Source of the DNA: Albugo candida
Taxonomy: Eukaryota; Oomycota; Peronosporomycetes; Albuginales
Direction of reading: 5' to 3'
Assembly: GCA_040437565.1 (NCBI GenBank)
Contig: JBDOQK010000028.1
Location: 248,001-312,000 of the forward strand
DNA: 64,000 nucleotides
Both the position numbers and the translations under genes were made by a program. Below the pieces are notes generated by a model, which searched no databases, was not told the origin of the DNA, and was given only the letters and a program-made list of their open reading frames with translations. Below, piece by piece: positions 44,231-56,882 of this stretch (positions are counted from its first letter, which is position 1; each line of letters opens with the position of its first letter).

Positions 44231-46251
44231 CGTGTTCAAGCGTTTATTACTGAACAGTACTGGATCAAGTGCGTCCCTAAAGAAAAGGAAACAGCAATAG
44301 TGCGCTCGATGAGCCCCAATTGACGGTCATCGATGACGTATAACGTTGAAGCATCTCAATCGCTGAACGCAAGCTTTTTGAACAGCTGCATCAATCTGAT
44401 TTCTCGTTACGACAAAACGCCGCGCTGAGAAGTAGAGAAGCTCGTACACACTTCGATGGTACAGTTATCTGCTCCAAAAACTATTTACGTTCTCATGTTC
44501 AGACGCTTCACCTTGACTGCGACTTTGTGTTCACCAGTATACATGATCCGCACTGCAATATACCTCTTTCCCCTTTGAGACGCTTCCAAATACTCCTTTT
44601 TCCGTCATTTCAGGCGGTAACATACGTCATGCGCCCATGGCGCAGCCCACACTGCACGCTCAACATCTTTCCTTTGGAGAAGGCAGTTTGATGCTCCTCT
44701 ACGATCCATGTTCACGAAGTAGTGCGGTATCCCGACCAAGCGCGACTTGTATTCGATCACGCACTTATCCGAGTGAGACTCAAGTGCGTGTAGCGTGCTG
44801 GTTTTGCGTGTCTTTATCACTATACCCTCCCTCCCTTTGTAATCCACATTCGATGCTATATTGCTTTCAAGTCGATCTAAGTCACAATGTACTAATCGAT
44901 GGTCAGTATCTAGTGCAAGTATGTAACAGCATGCTAGTACCTCCCGTTTCCAACGGCCATCGCATTTGCTGTACTTGGTAAAGTACGCTTTCCAGGAGCA
45001 TGTACGAAGACGCGGTTAGGAAGCTGCATTTCGAGTCTATTTCTTCTGTATTCAAAGTATTAGTAAGTATCCGCGAACACTGCAGTTTACTTGAAAGAAA
45101 AAGAAAAGAAACGAAAACAATTTTTTTTGTAGACTCCTACGTTAACAATTGTCTATACTATACATGTCACTAAAGAACGATAAGATCCTACTATTACTCA
45201 AACCTGTCATTTGAATAGGTCTTCTAATTTATCATAGCATAGAAACTCGAACGTGCGTTCGATGGTGCTAGAGTGGTGATCTGGCAACTCATGGACCCAG
45301 CATGAACGAGCTCTACTAGTACTTTAGATCACTTGTTTCACTGATTCAAACATGCTGATAGGGGGCGCAAATAAAATGTACATACCAGCTCATTCAGTAG
45401 ACTCACTTCAAAAAACTAGCAATAATAAAGTGATTATTTATGCTTTCTAAGGTCTTAATTTGGAGCGTCATCTTGGACTTGATCGCATTCTTTCCCATAC
45501 CAGATCTCTACAAGTCCGCATGATGTATAACTAACTACACGCTACATCAATGTAGAAAAATGGTACACAAAGTGAGTATAAAGATACTGGTTTAAAAGGC
45601 TATGAAGCGGTTGCATTGAAGCAATTTTTGCAATGTTTTGTCCATCTCGAGCGTTCATGATGCTTTACTGTGAATGGAATATGTGTATCCCAGCCGCAAG
45701 ATGTGAATAACAATTAGGCACCATAGTTCGAGCACAAAGCTGACTTTCATGGAGCTGGAATCATCGCGTACCCCAGAGAAAACATGAGTGCAAGTGGGTT
45801 CAAAACATCATCTTCGTACTATAAGGATTCGAATAAAGGCAAGTGTCGTCAGCATAAACTATAGCGATACTCAAGAACACATGAAGACATAAAATATCAC
45901 GATTGCGGATCCAAAATGTGTTTTGGCAGTTTTCGCAAACGCTGGGGCTTTTCAGGATAGGCGAAGAGTACTTTGAAGCAATGCGCGAAGATTAGCTTTG
46001 GGTGGTTACAGCGGCAAGTAGGACAATCGGTAGCTGCAACTCAATAACACTATTCTAATCTGAAGGCTCGCCACTATTAGACTGCTTTTGCAATAAATTA
46101 AAACATTATGGCTACAACTGCAAGCTTCTTTCGATGAACAAATTCCGACCTTTGCCAATAGATTTCACATAAAATTGTAAATAATGATTAATATAACGAA
46201 GTACAGTACTCTTCACAATCATGTCCACCACACTGCGCTGAACAGCTAGTA
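44231..46251. other. Gene-poor stretch, nothing recognised
   Basis: Two kilobases without a supportable gene. Frames up to ~115 codons occur (for example 44637-44981, +) but show no domain, and codon composition looks random. Confidence 0.45.
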
Positions 46252-46372
46252 CTAGGTAATACTAGGATCGGACTTGCACTTACACTCTTCTTACCGGTAT
46301 CAACCGGCTATCATCACGGAGAGAATGCATCGACAATGGAACACGACGGCATTTTTTTGCAATCTAACTAGA
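46252..46372 (-). pseudogene. Diverged duplicate of an exon fragment from 42974-43110
   Basis: From AGTACTAGGTAATACTAGGA through ATCGACAATGGAACACGACG this stretch matches 42974-43110, with scattered substitutions and about a 9-bp deletion. It covers the exon piece of the coiled-coil gene with its splice donor. No matching downstream exons were found, so it looks like a small dispersed duplicate that is now non-functional. Confidence 0.65.
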
Positions 46373-46770
46373 GGAAGAGGTAATCGTAATACTGCCGTCG
46401 AAATAACGAGCGTTCGCACCAAACGCGGTGTGAATCACGGGAAGCGTTGCAATAGTCGGAGTAGCTGATGGCTGATCGAACAAACGACGATTTCGATAGA
46501 TTCAAAAGAAGTGCAGCGTGGCGCTTGCAATGCAATTCATAAATTGGATATAGTTTGCCGATACTCCTTCCAATCCAACAGTATCATAGCACAATTGCAG
46601 CATGCAATATGCGCCCAGCGTGAACAATATAAGAGAGCGGGAGAATTTCCAGCCGTGCTTGTACCGTCCACTGCATTCACAAAAAGTATGTGTGAGCATT
46701 GTATAATGCTTCGTGATAAAAAAAATCCGGCTCCAGAATAATTGACACATGCCTCGGTCCATCAATATCA

Positions 46771-46815
46771 TTTGAAGTGCGTACTGTGATTTGAAGTGCG
46801 TACTGTGATTTGAAG
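46771..46815 (+). repeat. 19-bp tandem repeat, 2.4 copies
   Basis: The unit TTTGAAGTGCGTACTGTGA occurs at 46771-46789 and 46790-46808 followed by a partial TTTGAAG. It is a short tandem repeat in gene-free DNA. Confidence 0.8.
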
Positions 46816-47700
46816 AAAAGGTAAAGAAGAAAGTGTTTATAATGTTGAGGTATCGCTCAAACCCTAATTCTCATAGTCAATAATGGAAATGGCAATGACT
46901 GATATCAAGCGCCACTTCCTCATTAATTTATTGGCAAGCCGATACGACTTTTTTCGAAATGGAAAAATAATCCCGTAGAGCAAGGGCAATATGGTATTGG
47001 CTAAAAGGTGTGCATTCTTGCCGTCAACATCCAAGCTTCCCATAAGAAGTTTTTCTGTCAATAAGGTGAAGCCAGAGGGAATAGATTATTAGATAGACAA
47101 TAACCATTCCCATCATTTGTTGTAACTAGAGAACGAGCTTTTGTATGAAGTGACTAGGTAACAAAAATCATTTTGCTATAACGAAGATTAGGTCAGCCTG
47201 TCGCCTATTATTTCTGATGAGTATGGTGCAACTCCCCTAAAATCAACAATTTTTTGACCAAGTTCAAAGTCTATCAGGCACCTGGATTGGAATGTTTTTC
47301 TCAATTTTCCTTGCACCGAAGGATATCTTATATAGTGCTCAACATTTCCTTGCAAGCAGATTGTGCATATTTATTTTTCCATGGTGCTGATACGCCTGAA
47401 AGTTTCAGCCTTTTTCCATGTTTTCCTAAGATCGGCAGGATTTCAAACACCCCGTGCAAAAGGTTGTACGTTGTGCAAAATCTTTTTCGTGACTGGAATG
47501 AAAGGACATAAGGCAGGCATAGGATTGAAACAAAAGATCAATGTCTATGTACAGATTTGGCCAGGGATGAGAGGAAATAGGGCATGGGAGGTATAGAATT
47601 AAATAAGGAATGGCGATGTACATGGGCAGAGTCATAGCAAAATCCAGAAAAAACGCTCAAACATCTGGGAACACATCGACATACCTGCAGAAATCAATCG
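46816..47700. other. Intergenic stretch, nothing recognised
   Basis: Short chance frames only. The downstream boundary of the DNA transposon remnant could extend into this stretch, but terminal repeats were not found. Confidence 0.4.
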
Positions 47701-47709
47701 TTGATGCGT

Positions 47710-49821
47710 AGCATCTGTGCGATTTCATATTAAGTCTATCCCGCTCAGCCTTCTTCGCCTCAACGCGTCCTCGCCTTTGCTATACATTTCAATGTATCGG
47801 GGATACCAGGGAGTCTCTCCCAAAGCGATGCGAGATTATAATTACATTGGTTTCGCGCTGCTCTCTTGGCGCTACCCAGTACCTCTCGATGAAGCTGCAC
47901 TCACAGTGGAATTTGGGGTAATATTCAACAATGTGTCCTGCCTTTTTACCTCTCCAGGGCTTACTATTGTTCAGCAAACCGGGCTGGGCCATCAAGGCAT
48001 GGCTCCAGCAGCAGTCATTTGATGGATACATTGCCGTGGAATGGCAATTCAGATTCCAGTTCACGCTGGGAGGATGCCCGATCTCTCTTTCCTTCAGCAC
48101 CTGTGAGAGATTAGCGTTAGTGGTGAGATCGCATCAGTGAGATTTTGAAAGCACATAAAGGAAACCTTACCATTTCGATGCCTTGAAATAAATCTGTCAA
48201 TTGTGTGTAAACCACGTGGATTGCCAATTTCCTGGTAATCCATGATGTACCATCCATCATCATACTGGTATGTTTTCTCCTTCTTGGGCTTAAAAGTCAT
48301 CCTGCCAGACACCAGATCGTTGAGAGCAAACGCCTGAAGGTTGGAGGATTGGTCGTAAGAGAGCAATCCTAGGAAAGAAAAAATCAATCTTCACTTCCAA
48401 CTAGAAATGTGAAACGAGAAATTTGTTTAAAAACTCACCAATACATCCTTGATGAAGAATGTTCAACATGGAAATGGCCTTCTCCTTGAGTTACCTCACC
48501 ATGTCTTCACTTTTCCACCTACCAACTCTGTTCTTGTCCGCCTTGATGATCTCTCTGGCTGATTGAGAAGTGAGCCCATTCTCCCTCGCTTGCTGATGAG
48601 TGACTTTCTTGGGCACGGGCACACAAAGTCACTGGTCATGATTGACCCTCCTATTCCTTTCTTCCTAATCCAAACTGCCTTCTTCTACCCAGAACTCCTC
48701 TCTTCCATTGTTGCTGTAGAAGGTGAACTCATCATGCGTCGCCTGTACATGCTTGTTGTTCCACACTTCCACCTTGTCCTCCACCAACACATCCATCTCC
48801 TCTCCAGTCCACTCATCCATCCTCTTTTTGTACTCAATCATCCTCTTTGACCAACCCTCTCTATACTTCAACACATCCTCCCTCTCATGATCGTCCATAT
48901 ACAGCTGATATTCTGCTATTTCTCTCCCAGGAGCTTTGGGAAAAGGCTGTTTTAAATTTCCTCCTCCTCATCCGTTCCAGGTACTCCCTCTTGGTATCAA
49001 GGTCTGCCAGGATCTCTCTCCTTTTTGAATGTCGGCCTTGGTGGTGAGTTGGAAGGACTTTCCTGTCCAAGTACCGATCTGCCCAAAACCCAACGTTCCT
49101 GCAGGACCAGTCTGATGTCTTTTGCAGTTTGCCGTTGTCTACAGCAGCTGACGATTCCATCTTCCTCATGCCTAGGTATCAGCGTCCTTCCAGATTCTGG
49201 AGGATGGCCATAAGTCTTGAAACAAGATAAGGTGGGAAATTTCCCCAGCTTTATGGTTCAGTACGTCTTTCAGCCCTTCCTTCAAATCGTTGATTACCTC
49301 TTCCATCCTATCTTCTTCTTCTCCCTCTTCTCCCTGCTGCTCACTACTCTCATCTTCCGATGTAGTGGACAGATCCTCTCTTCTGATTGCTGATGGCCGC
49401 TGACCTGCTGGTTCAAAGTAGATGTCCAGCCTCTGCAGGTTATTCTCCTTGACATACTTCTCCCTCCTCCACTTACTAGTCCTTGAGTTCTCTGCCAACG
49501 TATGTCAAGAGTTGAAGGGAAAAGAATTTTTTGACAAAAGAAGCCAGCTCACTTTTATAGGTAGAAGATCTCTTCTTCTTCCCCTTCTCCAGCTGAGCTA
49601 TGTTTGTTTCCAGCCAGTCTTCTTCCTCTTCTCCTCTCCCTCCAGTCTGACATGAGGCACTGACAGTCGACATCCTCTGCTGCCTCCACCTCTTCCTGCC
49701 GTTGCTTCTGTGCCTGAATCTGCCTCTTCTTGCTGCTGGCTGGGTGCAAGTTGGCTAATAGGGCCAGCCTTCTTTTTTGGGGAGGAGCCATTGGCTTTGG
49801 TCTGAGAGGCGGAGAAGACAT
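47710..49821 (-). mobile_element. Decayed DDE-type DNA transposon (transposase remnant)
   Basis: On the minus strand a transposase-like protein can be followed through several frames. A basic start at about 49821 (MSSPPLRPKPMAPPQKRRLA) is followed by an acidic stretch and a block EREDVLKYREGWSKRMIEYK. The DDE catalytic core then appears as THDEFTFYSNNGREEFWVEE, an Asp in LLSYDQSSN, and PKFHCECSFIERYW with the catalytic Glu. It ends in SLWERLPGIPDT. This resembles a transposase family widespread in basidiomycete fungi, with a DDE_3-like fold; the superfamily name is uncertain. Several frame changes and stops mean it is inactive. Its base composition (runs of TTCTTCC and CCTCC on the plus strand) differs from the host genes. 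Terminal inverted repeats were not identified. Confidence 0.68.
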
Positions 49822-49829
49822 GGGTGGGA

Positions 49830-50700
49830 GCGGGGTCTATGCTAAATTCACAAAACCCTTTGGATTTGTAAGGAAACTTCTACCCGAAATTGAAACACAT
49901 GTACTTGTGTTGCTTGCTCAAGCACTTTTGCATCAGGTATTGCTCAGCATGTTAGTACGAGAGTAACATGCATTTTTGTGCACATCAGGAACCACTTCTG
50001 GAGCAAAATACTGATGAGGCCTGGTTGCTGCCAGAAAAACGTTTTAGAAAGCAACGTACGAGCCACCAGAAGAGCAAGTTGTTGTCATTAAGCTTTTAGG
50101 TATGATGATGGACAGTAGCTACCGCTGCTAGAATTGGACGAAACTGTAGATGGAGTAACTATCAAGTAATGGAGCATAAATTATAGATCTGGTGGTTCAG
50201 CACAAGCAAACATTGATTCGAGAGAAGCTGAAAGGCGGGGCACGACGATCAGCAATGATCAGAATGTTTTTTTGCAGCAGGAGAGATAATCTAGCAGGTT
50301 TTTCTTTGCTTTATTGTCTACGTAGCTCAAGTTGAGAACATCGCCGTTATCGGTGGTAGTAGTACCACAAGACTGAGTTTCGAGGATCCTGACATTGGTG
50401 TGGAACAGCGAAGCAGAAGACGTAGCTTGAATATGTGTTACAGGATACAGAAATGAGTGCTTTCGCAAACTTTTGCGACTCACTGGTGGGCGTTTGAAGT
50501 GCGAGAAGCAATGTCACTATACCGAGACTGAATGCTCGTAGCAAAACTTTACATCATCGCAACAGAATAGCAGGATAAAAGACTCGCGAGGGGTGTAATC
50601 CGCATTGATTTCGGGTATTTTCAACTCTACAAGAAGGATAATTGCTTCAATAGTTATCGCGGCTTGTTTTGCGTTATTATTGCAAGTCGAAGATACGTTA
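49830..50700. other. Intergenic stretch, nothing recognised
   Basis: No supportable gene. Short minus-strand frames near 50259-50544 overlap in two frames and have no domain. Confidence 0.4.
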
Positions 50701-50707
50701 CTAAATT

Positions 50708-51248
50708 CTAAGCAGACTTTTTTTTGCCACTTTTCTTTACTTTGGCTTCATGAACTCTTTTGAAATTTTGTGATGGATTTGGTTGACTTATGCTATCATC
50801 TTCGCTGGACGTTTGATTATCATAATCATCAACGCTTATAGTAGATTGAGATCCTTCAGCATAAGCATTAGGAGAATCTACGCTCATCTGTGCAAAGCCT
50901 TTCTGGATCTGATCCATCGCTGCAACTTTTCATACAGGAGAAATAATTTTATTATGAAGGAAGTGATATCGGAACAGATATAATACCTTCCGGCGCCGTA
51001 TTGGCTTTCTTCTCTTCGGTTCGCCGTCGCTTCTCGCGGAATGAATTTGACTTCGCTTGCTCTCTGGGCAAGACCAAACTTTTGGATGGTCCTGATTGTG
51101 ATTGCTTACCCAATACTTGGAGCTGCCCATTCGATTTGATCAATATCAACGCGATCATCGCCAAGCTCTGGGACGTAACACACATCATTCTTGTCAAGCG
51201 GGGTATTTCACAGTGTATCGAGAAATGAGATGCCGATTTTACTAGCAT
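50708..51248 (-). CDS. Small hypothetical protein, two exons
   Basis: Proposed as complement(join(50708..50919, 50987..51248)), 157 residues. A GTATTA donor and a TTGCAG acceptor join the phases exactly and link TAPE to MDQIQKGFAQMSVDSPN. The C-terminal exon is acidic and Ser-rich (DDYDNQTSSEDDSISQ) and ends in a basic tail KVKKSGKKKSA. The first exon has a Lys/Arg/Glu block (KSNSFREKRRRTEEKKAN) typical of nuclear proteins. The N-terminal ~45 residues are doubtful: another frame there reads LDKNDVCYVPELGDDRVDID, which is just as protein-like, so the true first exon may be different. I do not recognise the family. Confidence 0.5.
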
Positions 51249-51516
51249 AGCTTTCCTCAGGACGAAAGAGTATGACTATGACATAAGAGTATGCCTTTCC
51301 GCATTTTAGAAGGATTTGTGTACCCAACAAACGATAGACAGCTGGCGTGCGTCATCTTACCCAGACAAGTTTTTGATCATGTGCTACATTTATTATGCAT
51401 GAGTAGATAATCTTCACAAAAGAAAGAAACAAACAAATGAACAGGCAGGAACAGAGCACTAAGATAAGGCTTCCTCGACCGATAATGTTCCGGTTTGCTG
51501 TATTCCATCTCTTGAA

Positions 51517-51610
51517 TTCCTTCGTTTCCTGATACAGTCCCACGCGGTTTCCTCAAATTCCTGGTGAAATTCCACGCGTTTACCTTCGAATTCTTGTAAA
51601 TCCCACGCGA
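51517..51610 (+). repeat. Imperfect ~30-bp tandem repeat, three copies
   Basis: Three successive units each end in CCACGCG and contain a TTCCT or TTC-rich start (near 51517, 51548 and 51578). Unit length is about 30-32 bp with substitutions. The function is unknown; possibly an old minisatellite. Confidence 0.5.
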
Positions 51611-54160
51611 TATAAATCAGATCGTTGAAACGTGGTCTTTTTGTTGATAAAATTTAGCTCTGTCATCTATTCCTTTCCTTATAAGTAATCGCAGTTGAAA
51701 AGCGTCCATGCTGCTGTCCAAGCTGTCTTGAACAGCGCATATCATAATGAATGATTCGCTAGTACCTGCTACTTGGTCCGGCATCGCGCAAAAAGGCGAA
51801 ATGACTCGATCGAATCATTGCATGTAATAAATTTATCGTTTCACCATTCCAGTAACAAATGTACCTCTCCAAGGTTGGTCATAGCAATGTGGTCAAGTCC
51901 AGAGAAGGGGTGGCGCTTGCTGTTGCCGTACCCGAAGCATTGATCATCCACTCACTTCATAATGGTTATCTTATGGGGACACACTAGTGCGGAGAACTGA
52001 GATAGCCGTCAAGCAAACATATTCTTCCGCTCTACGTCATTGGCACGCTAAACTCTACTTATCATATCTTATCGAAGCCGTCATGGTTCATTACTACCAT
52101 GCTTATAAATATCAAAGTTCACGATTGACTGGCGAACGAATATAAGACTATAATATTTCTAACGTCTACAAAATACGTACCGAACATCATCAACCTTCGA
52201 AATGTAACATATTAGCATGCTGGTCATCAAGGGCATGTTTCAAAAAGTTATATTATTGTCAAGATTCAATAAAAGCTGCTTGGGTTCAAGTTGAGAAAGA
52301 ACTGCCCAATTGTGCCAAATTTCGATATTCATAGACGCGTGAATCATACAAGTAACTCTATGCAAGAGCCATCCGTTGAGTTGTGGATATGTCAAGGATG
52401 TCCAAGCTTGGGGCCATTGAGATATTGCCGTATAGCCGCCGGGGACTATCTGGATACAGTTACGCAGGTATCCTTGACTCCACCCACATGTCACTTTCTT
52501 CGCAAACCACCTCGTGGAGCACTGCATTACAATGCTCAGAAATACGACTGCTTTTCTGTTCGATCATATCGCACCAGCGTGGAGGCTAACAAAGTTCTCG
52601 TACTCGATGCGGTATCTGCTTCATGTTCCAGCAGGCTTTGCAACAGCGACAGAATAGTTTGCTGATTGATATGGATGACCGTCGTCATCGTATTATCGAT
52701 CTTATCTCCATATTGCGTGGCAAACAAATTCCCTGCATGAAAGGAATCATTATCAACTCGCGAACCCATAGATGGTGCAATCACAGCCATACGGATGGTG
52801 AAAAGAATAACTGGCGATATTAGTAAATGTAACGTAGCTTCTTGGGCATCCTATGAAGGCGTATGATTCTCAAATTGTAATTGTTGGTCTCGGAGGCTTG
52901 TTACTAGAGCTTTGACCAAAATACATTGCAATCGAAGTAACCTTATCGAGGCCATGCTGGTCGTGAGCATCATCAAACAGGACACTGCATACAAATTTGG
53001 AATCCCATATCAAACGTATTTCCGTGGACATAAGCTTTGTATCAACACTCTTTTGCGCACGATAGAACGAGATTATGCAATTGTCGTGTAGGCTGTATGT
53101 ATCGATAAGTGGTCTTCATATTGTTGCGTATTTACGCTTGCCTGGTACACGGAACATAGCTGGGTACAACATTCAAGACTTGCGATAACGAGCAACTTTC
53201 ATTCTGCTGAAAAGTTCCTATACATAACCTCTTATCTTGGTCAAAGATGAGCAGAACGTGCAATTTGTATATTTCGCTATGCGTTTCATTCCTATAGCCG
53301 CGCGGCTAACAAATGACTAATAACTGATGCAGCACTTTGGCTCCCGGACTGGAACCCAAGTCCCGCCCTCATATTCTCCCACAAGAGCGAGCTCCTCCGC
53401 TTCCCGAAACATGTAGGATCTAATCCCTCGTCTTCGATCGAGATCTTTTTCTATCGTACGGCGGACCTCGACCAACGATCATGAATGTAGCCAGAAGCGT
53501 AGGGAATACGCCGTTTCATGGACGCTATATACATCACACCGCTTTTGTTGGCCGTTTTGCGTAAGAAAAGATGGGTCGTTCTCGAGATACGTCCAATCGC
53601 TAACACTCAAATCATTTTCAAAAACATACTCAGATATTTGCTATCTCGCACAGCTTCCTTATAGCCACGCCAAATCTGGATAGGTGTCAGCAAGAGCTAG
53701 AGCCCGCCTCTCCCCTCTACGGATGTGACGCCCATAACGAAAGCGTTGATAATAAATACGTTTGGGAGCACACTTCGGTTTCATATTCGACACTTCTTTT
53801 CACAAAGACACGAGTCTTTATCAAGCACGCTAAGGCTATACATTTAGATATCCACGATTGATAGCCACGTTTGCCCAGACTACCGCTCGTTTTCAAGAGA
53901 GAAGCTTTATCTGCGATGCAGCGATATTCCTTCTGTACAAGCCGATGACTATCAAGATACGCATTGGTTCCTTACCACAACCATATTATGATTGTATTTA
54001 AAATATATGGAAATCGCTTAGTGAATGGTAAAGTCCAAATGACTACTATCGCCATGATCAACGCTTTTTACTGACTCAAGGCGGGAAAACCGAAAGCGCG
54101 CCTTTTTTTGTAATTTGATGTGTATCACCAATTAGCATCGGTAGACCGAACATCAGTGCA
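51611..54160. other. Gene-poor stretch, nothing recognised
   Basis: About 2.5 kb. Frames at 52291-52665 (+) and 52240-52790 (-) overlap in opposite directions with no domain. They might be worn transposon sequence, but I cannot show it. Confidence 0.4.
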
Positions 54161-56882
54161 ATGAGCTACCCGTTGACCGCGTTGGAAGCGCTCCATACCG
54201 CCGACTTTACACCTACAAATCTCAAGAACAGGAATCAAAACGTTTTCACCCAGAGTGATGGCACAAAGAAACGTAAACATCATCACGGACTCGCGTCTAC
54301 CACCGATGTGACGCCAAACTCAACATCCAAGCGGTATTTTCAGCCAACAAGAAAATTATTCATTGACAGCACTGACAGAATCGACTCTTTCCTGTCACGC
54401 GAGTACTCTGTTTCAAACACTGTTTCCTCGATTGCGATTACGAATGATCGAAAGTATCTCGTAATTGGCTTTTATAGCGGCACTGTACGGAATCTGAAGT
54501 CATGAATCCATTCGCAATGCTAATTTGTTCGTTTTTAGATATTCTTGTACCCCTTGCAGGTGGATTATGCGGTCAACTTTCGAAATGGAATACTTTTAGA
54601 TCAAATAACCCCTCGTGGAATTTACACCCAATTAATGGTCCGTGTGGTTGTGAGTGATGACAATTCCTTTATCTTTGCAGGGGTCTATCGAGGATCCACA
54701 GAAATCCGAGCGATTCAGATCGACAGCATCGAAATGCCAAGTATCAGTTGCAAAGATTCAAGTGTGAGAAAAATAAGCGATCGAAAGATTGATTCTGAAA
54801 AAGCACCTGTTGCAACTTGTACGTCGTATACGTTTTCTGATGCCAAACTCAAAGGATTTGCAGCTGCAAAGAGCTTGGGACCTTTATCGCATGAATATCG
54901 CTTGCTTTGCGGACTAGGCATAAAAAATATCCATATTTGGCGATTTTATCGGAAGAATGACGACTGGGCCTGGGAATGTATTTTCGACAAACAGAGTAAT
55001 GGAATTAGTCTTGAATTGCTTTCATTTTGCCCCGGAGAGTACAACACGATAATTTCGAAATCAGAGCATCAATGCATTCGGATGTGGGAACTAGAACCGA
55101 CTCCCGACTGTACGATTGGACTTGTTACCAAAAAAGCTCACAAAGATATCAAGAACACGATTGACGCATTTGCGCTCCACGAAAACTTGGTGTACTGCGG
55201 TACGGACACATTATCCATCATAGATTTGCATACAGGGGAACGCATCGAACACATTCTTCCTGAAGTGAACACAGCACATTCAACTAATCAACCGATCTCA
55301 CGACGAATGAGACGAAGCGGTACCTTTGAATCTNNNNNNNNNNNNNNNNNNNNNNNNNNNNNNNNNNNNNNNNNNNNNNNNNNNNNNNNNNNNNNNNNNN
55401 NNNNNNNNNNNNNNNNNNNNNNNNNNNNNNNNNATTGACGCATTTGCGCTCCACGAAAACTTGGTGTACTGCGGTACGGACACATTATCCATCATAGATT
55501 TGCATACAGGGGAACGCATCGAACACATTCTTCCTGAAGTGAACACAGCACATTCAACTAATCAACCGATCTCACGACGAATGAGACGAAGCGGTACCTT
55601 TGAATCTGCTGTTCGTCACATGCGAACAGTGGCGCAGATTTCGAGCTGGGAGAATTGTCCATTTTCGATGGGTATGTGTTCCGATGGAAGCGTCTTCCTA
55701 CATGATCATAAGGATGCACAATTGGGAATGGCCTCTCCTCTGCAGTACATTCCTGGATATGAAACCTTTTTTCAAGATCCGACTTTGACATTCCAAGCAC
55801 AATTTTCCGATCTCACAAGAATGAATAATGCAAACGGTGTATTAGCCATTCTCCCGCTTTTAAGAGGGGTCGGCGTATCTTCCGATGAGTGGAAGCAACG
55901 GCAAAATTGGCTGGTAGCTACAGCGAATCAAAGTGTCTTACAAGTGCGTACACTCGCTGCCTGTATAGATGACAAGGCGGAAAATCTCAATGAGCAGATC
56001 ATATCAAGCGGAAACGAGGTCATTGCAGACTCGCGTTCGCAATGTCCTTCAAGTTCGGAAGAAGAATGGGACGGAGATATTTCTCGCGAGAAGACTCTTG
56101 ATATAGAAACAGAATTACCCACGAATGAACCAGCCACTTATTCACAAGAGTGCTACGGTACACCAGATACACTGGAGAAAGCTGATGCACCAGTTAAACT
56201 CGTACAGCCTTTTGAATGTGACGTTCGAAACAGAACCCCTACAAAGCGCAGACCCGACCATTGTGACCGATTATATGCAACAAATGGTTACAAAAGCGTG
56301 AATATCGACCCGGCTGGACCCCTTATCAATAAGCAAGATGACTCAGATACACAAAATAAAGAAGGAAACATTAAACAGCCCAATCAAAAGCGATATGGTA
56401 GACGCGCTGTAGCTCGGGCATTGCTTTGCTCGGAGGACAATTTGGGCCTTGAGAACCAAATAAATGGTCAGACCAAAGTTAAATCGGTCAAATCGAGGGA
56501 TCTGAGCTATCAGTGTCAGCGTAATGGGAGGTGTCAAATCAAAGCTGTCGAAGCAGATATCACACTATTAGAGCTTTCTCGAATGCGAAAAGGTCAGAAT
56601 CTCCCATCCGTGTCGTTACCGAAGATAGATGGGGGACGATCGATCGAACAGGAAGTATTACTTGCTCAATTTGCTTTGCAATGGCATCGTCATTACAATT
56701 ACGAGCATACTGCAAGCTCTGATACACGGGAACGTATCACCAGTCGCTGGATTTTGGATCAATCTAAACGCTTCATAGATCAGACAAAGCAATTACACGG
56801 TCTTCAGCTGCTCGAGGCGAAAGCTTATCATGCTATGGTCGAGTACGAATCGTTTCAATACTTTCATAAGCAACATAAATAA
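54161..56882 (+). CDS. WD40-like repeat protein of unknown role
   Basis: Exon 1 (54161-54484) and exon 2 (from 54539) are joined through a 54-nt intron, giving GFYSGTIFLYPLQVDYAVNF. The protein is about 810 residues once the overlap at the gap (55160-55333 equals 55434-55607) is removed. The first two thirds look like a degenerate WD40 propeller: VSSIAITNDRKYLVIGFYSG, VRVVVSDDNSFIFAGVYRGS, RLLCGLGIKNIHIWRF, CIRMWELEP, LVYCGTDTLSIIDLHTGE and FSMGMCSDGSVFLHDHKD. The last third is a polar, probably disordered linker followed by a helical C-terminus (LLAQFALQWHRHYNYEHTAS). No exact orthologue is recognised. The ATG follows a long non-coding stretch. Confidence 0.7.
55334..55433. other. Assembly gap flanked by identical 174-bp ends
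   Basis: 100 N inside the WD40-like gene. Bases 55160-55333 equal 55434-55607, and the reading frame is the same on both sides once the overlap is removed. Confidence 0.9.

Noticed and set aside
44637-44981. 114-codon plus-strand frame
   Set aside because: No domain, no splice context and no likeness to known proteins; length is within chance for 2 kb of open sequence.
52240-52790. Transposase or protein gene around 52.2-52.8 kb
   Set aside because: Frames on both strands overlap, none shows a conserved motif, and composition looks random.
53330-53400. Possible tRNA (CCCGGACTGGAACCCAAGTCC-like segment)
   Set aside because: The T-arm resemblance is weak, and no matching acceptor, D or anticodon arms could be drawn around it.
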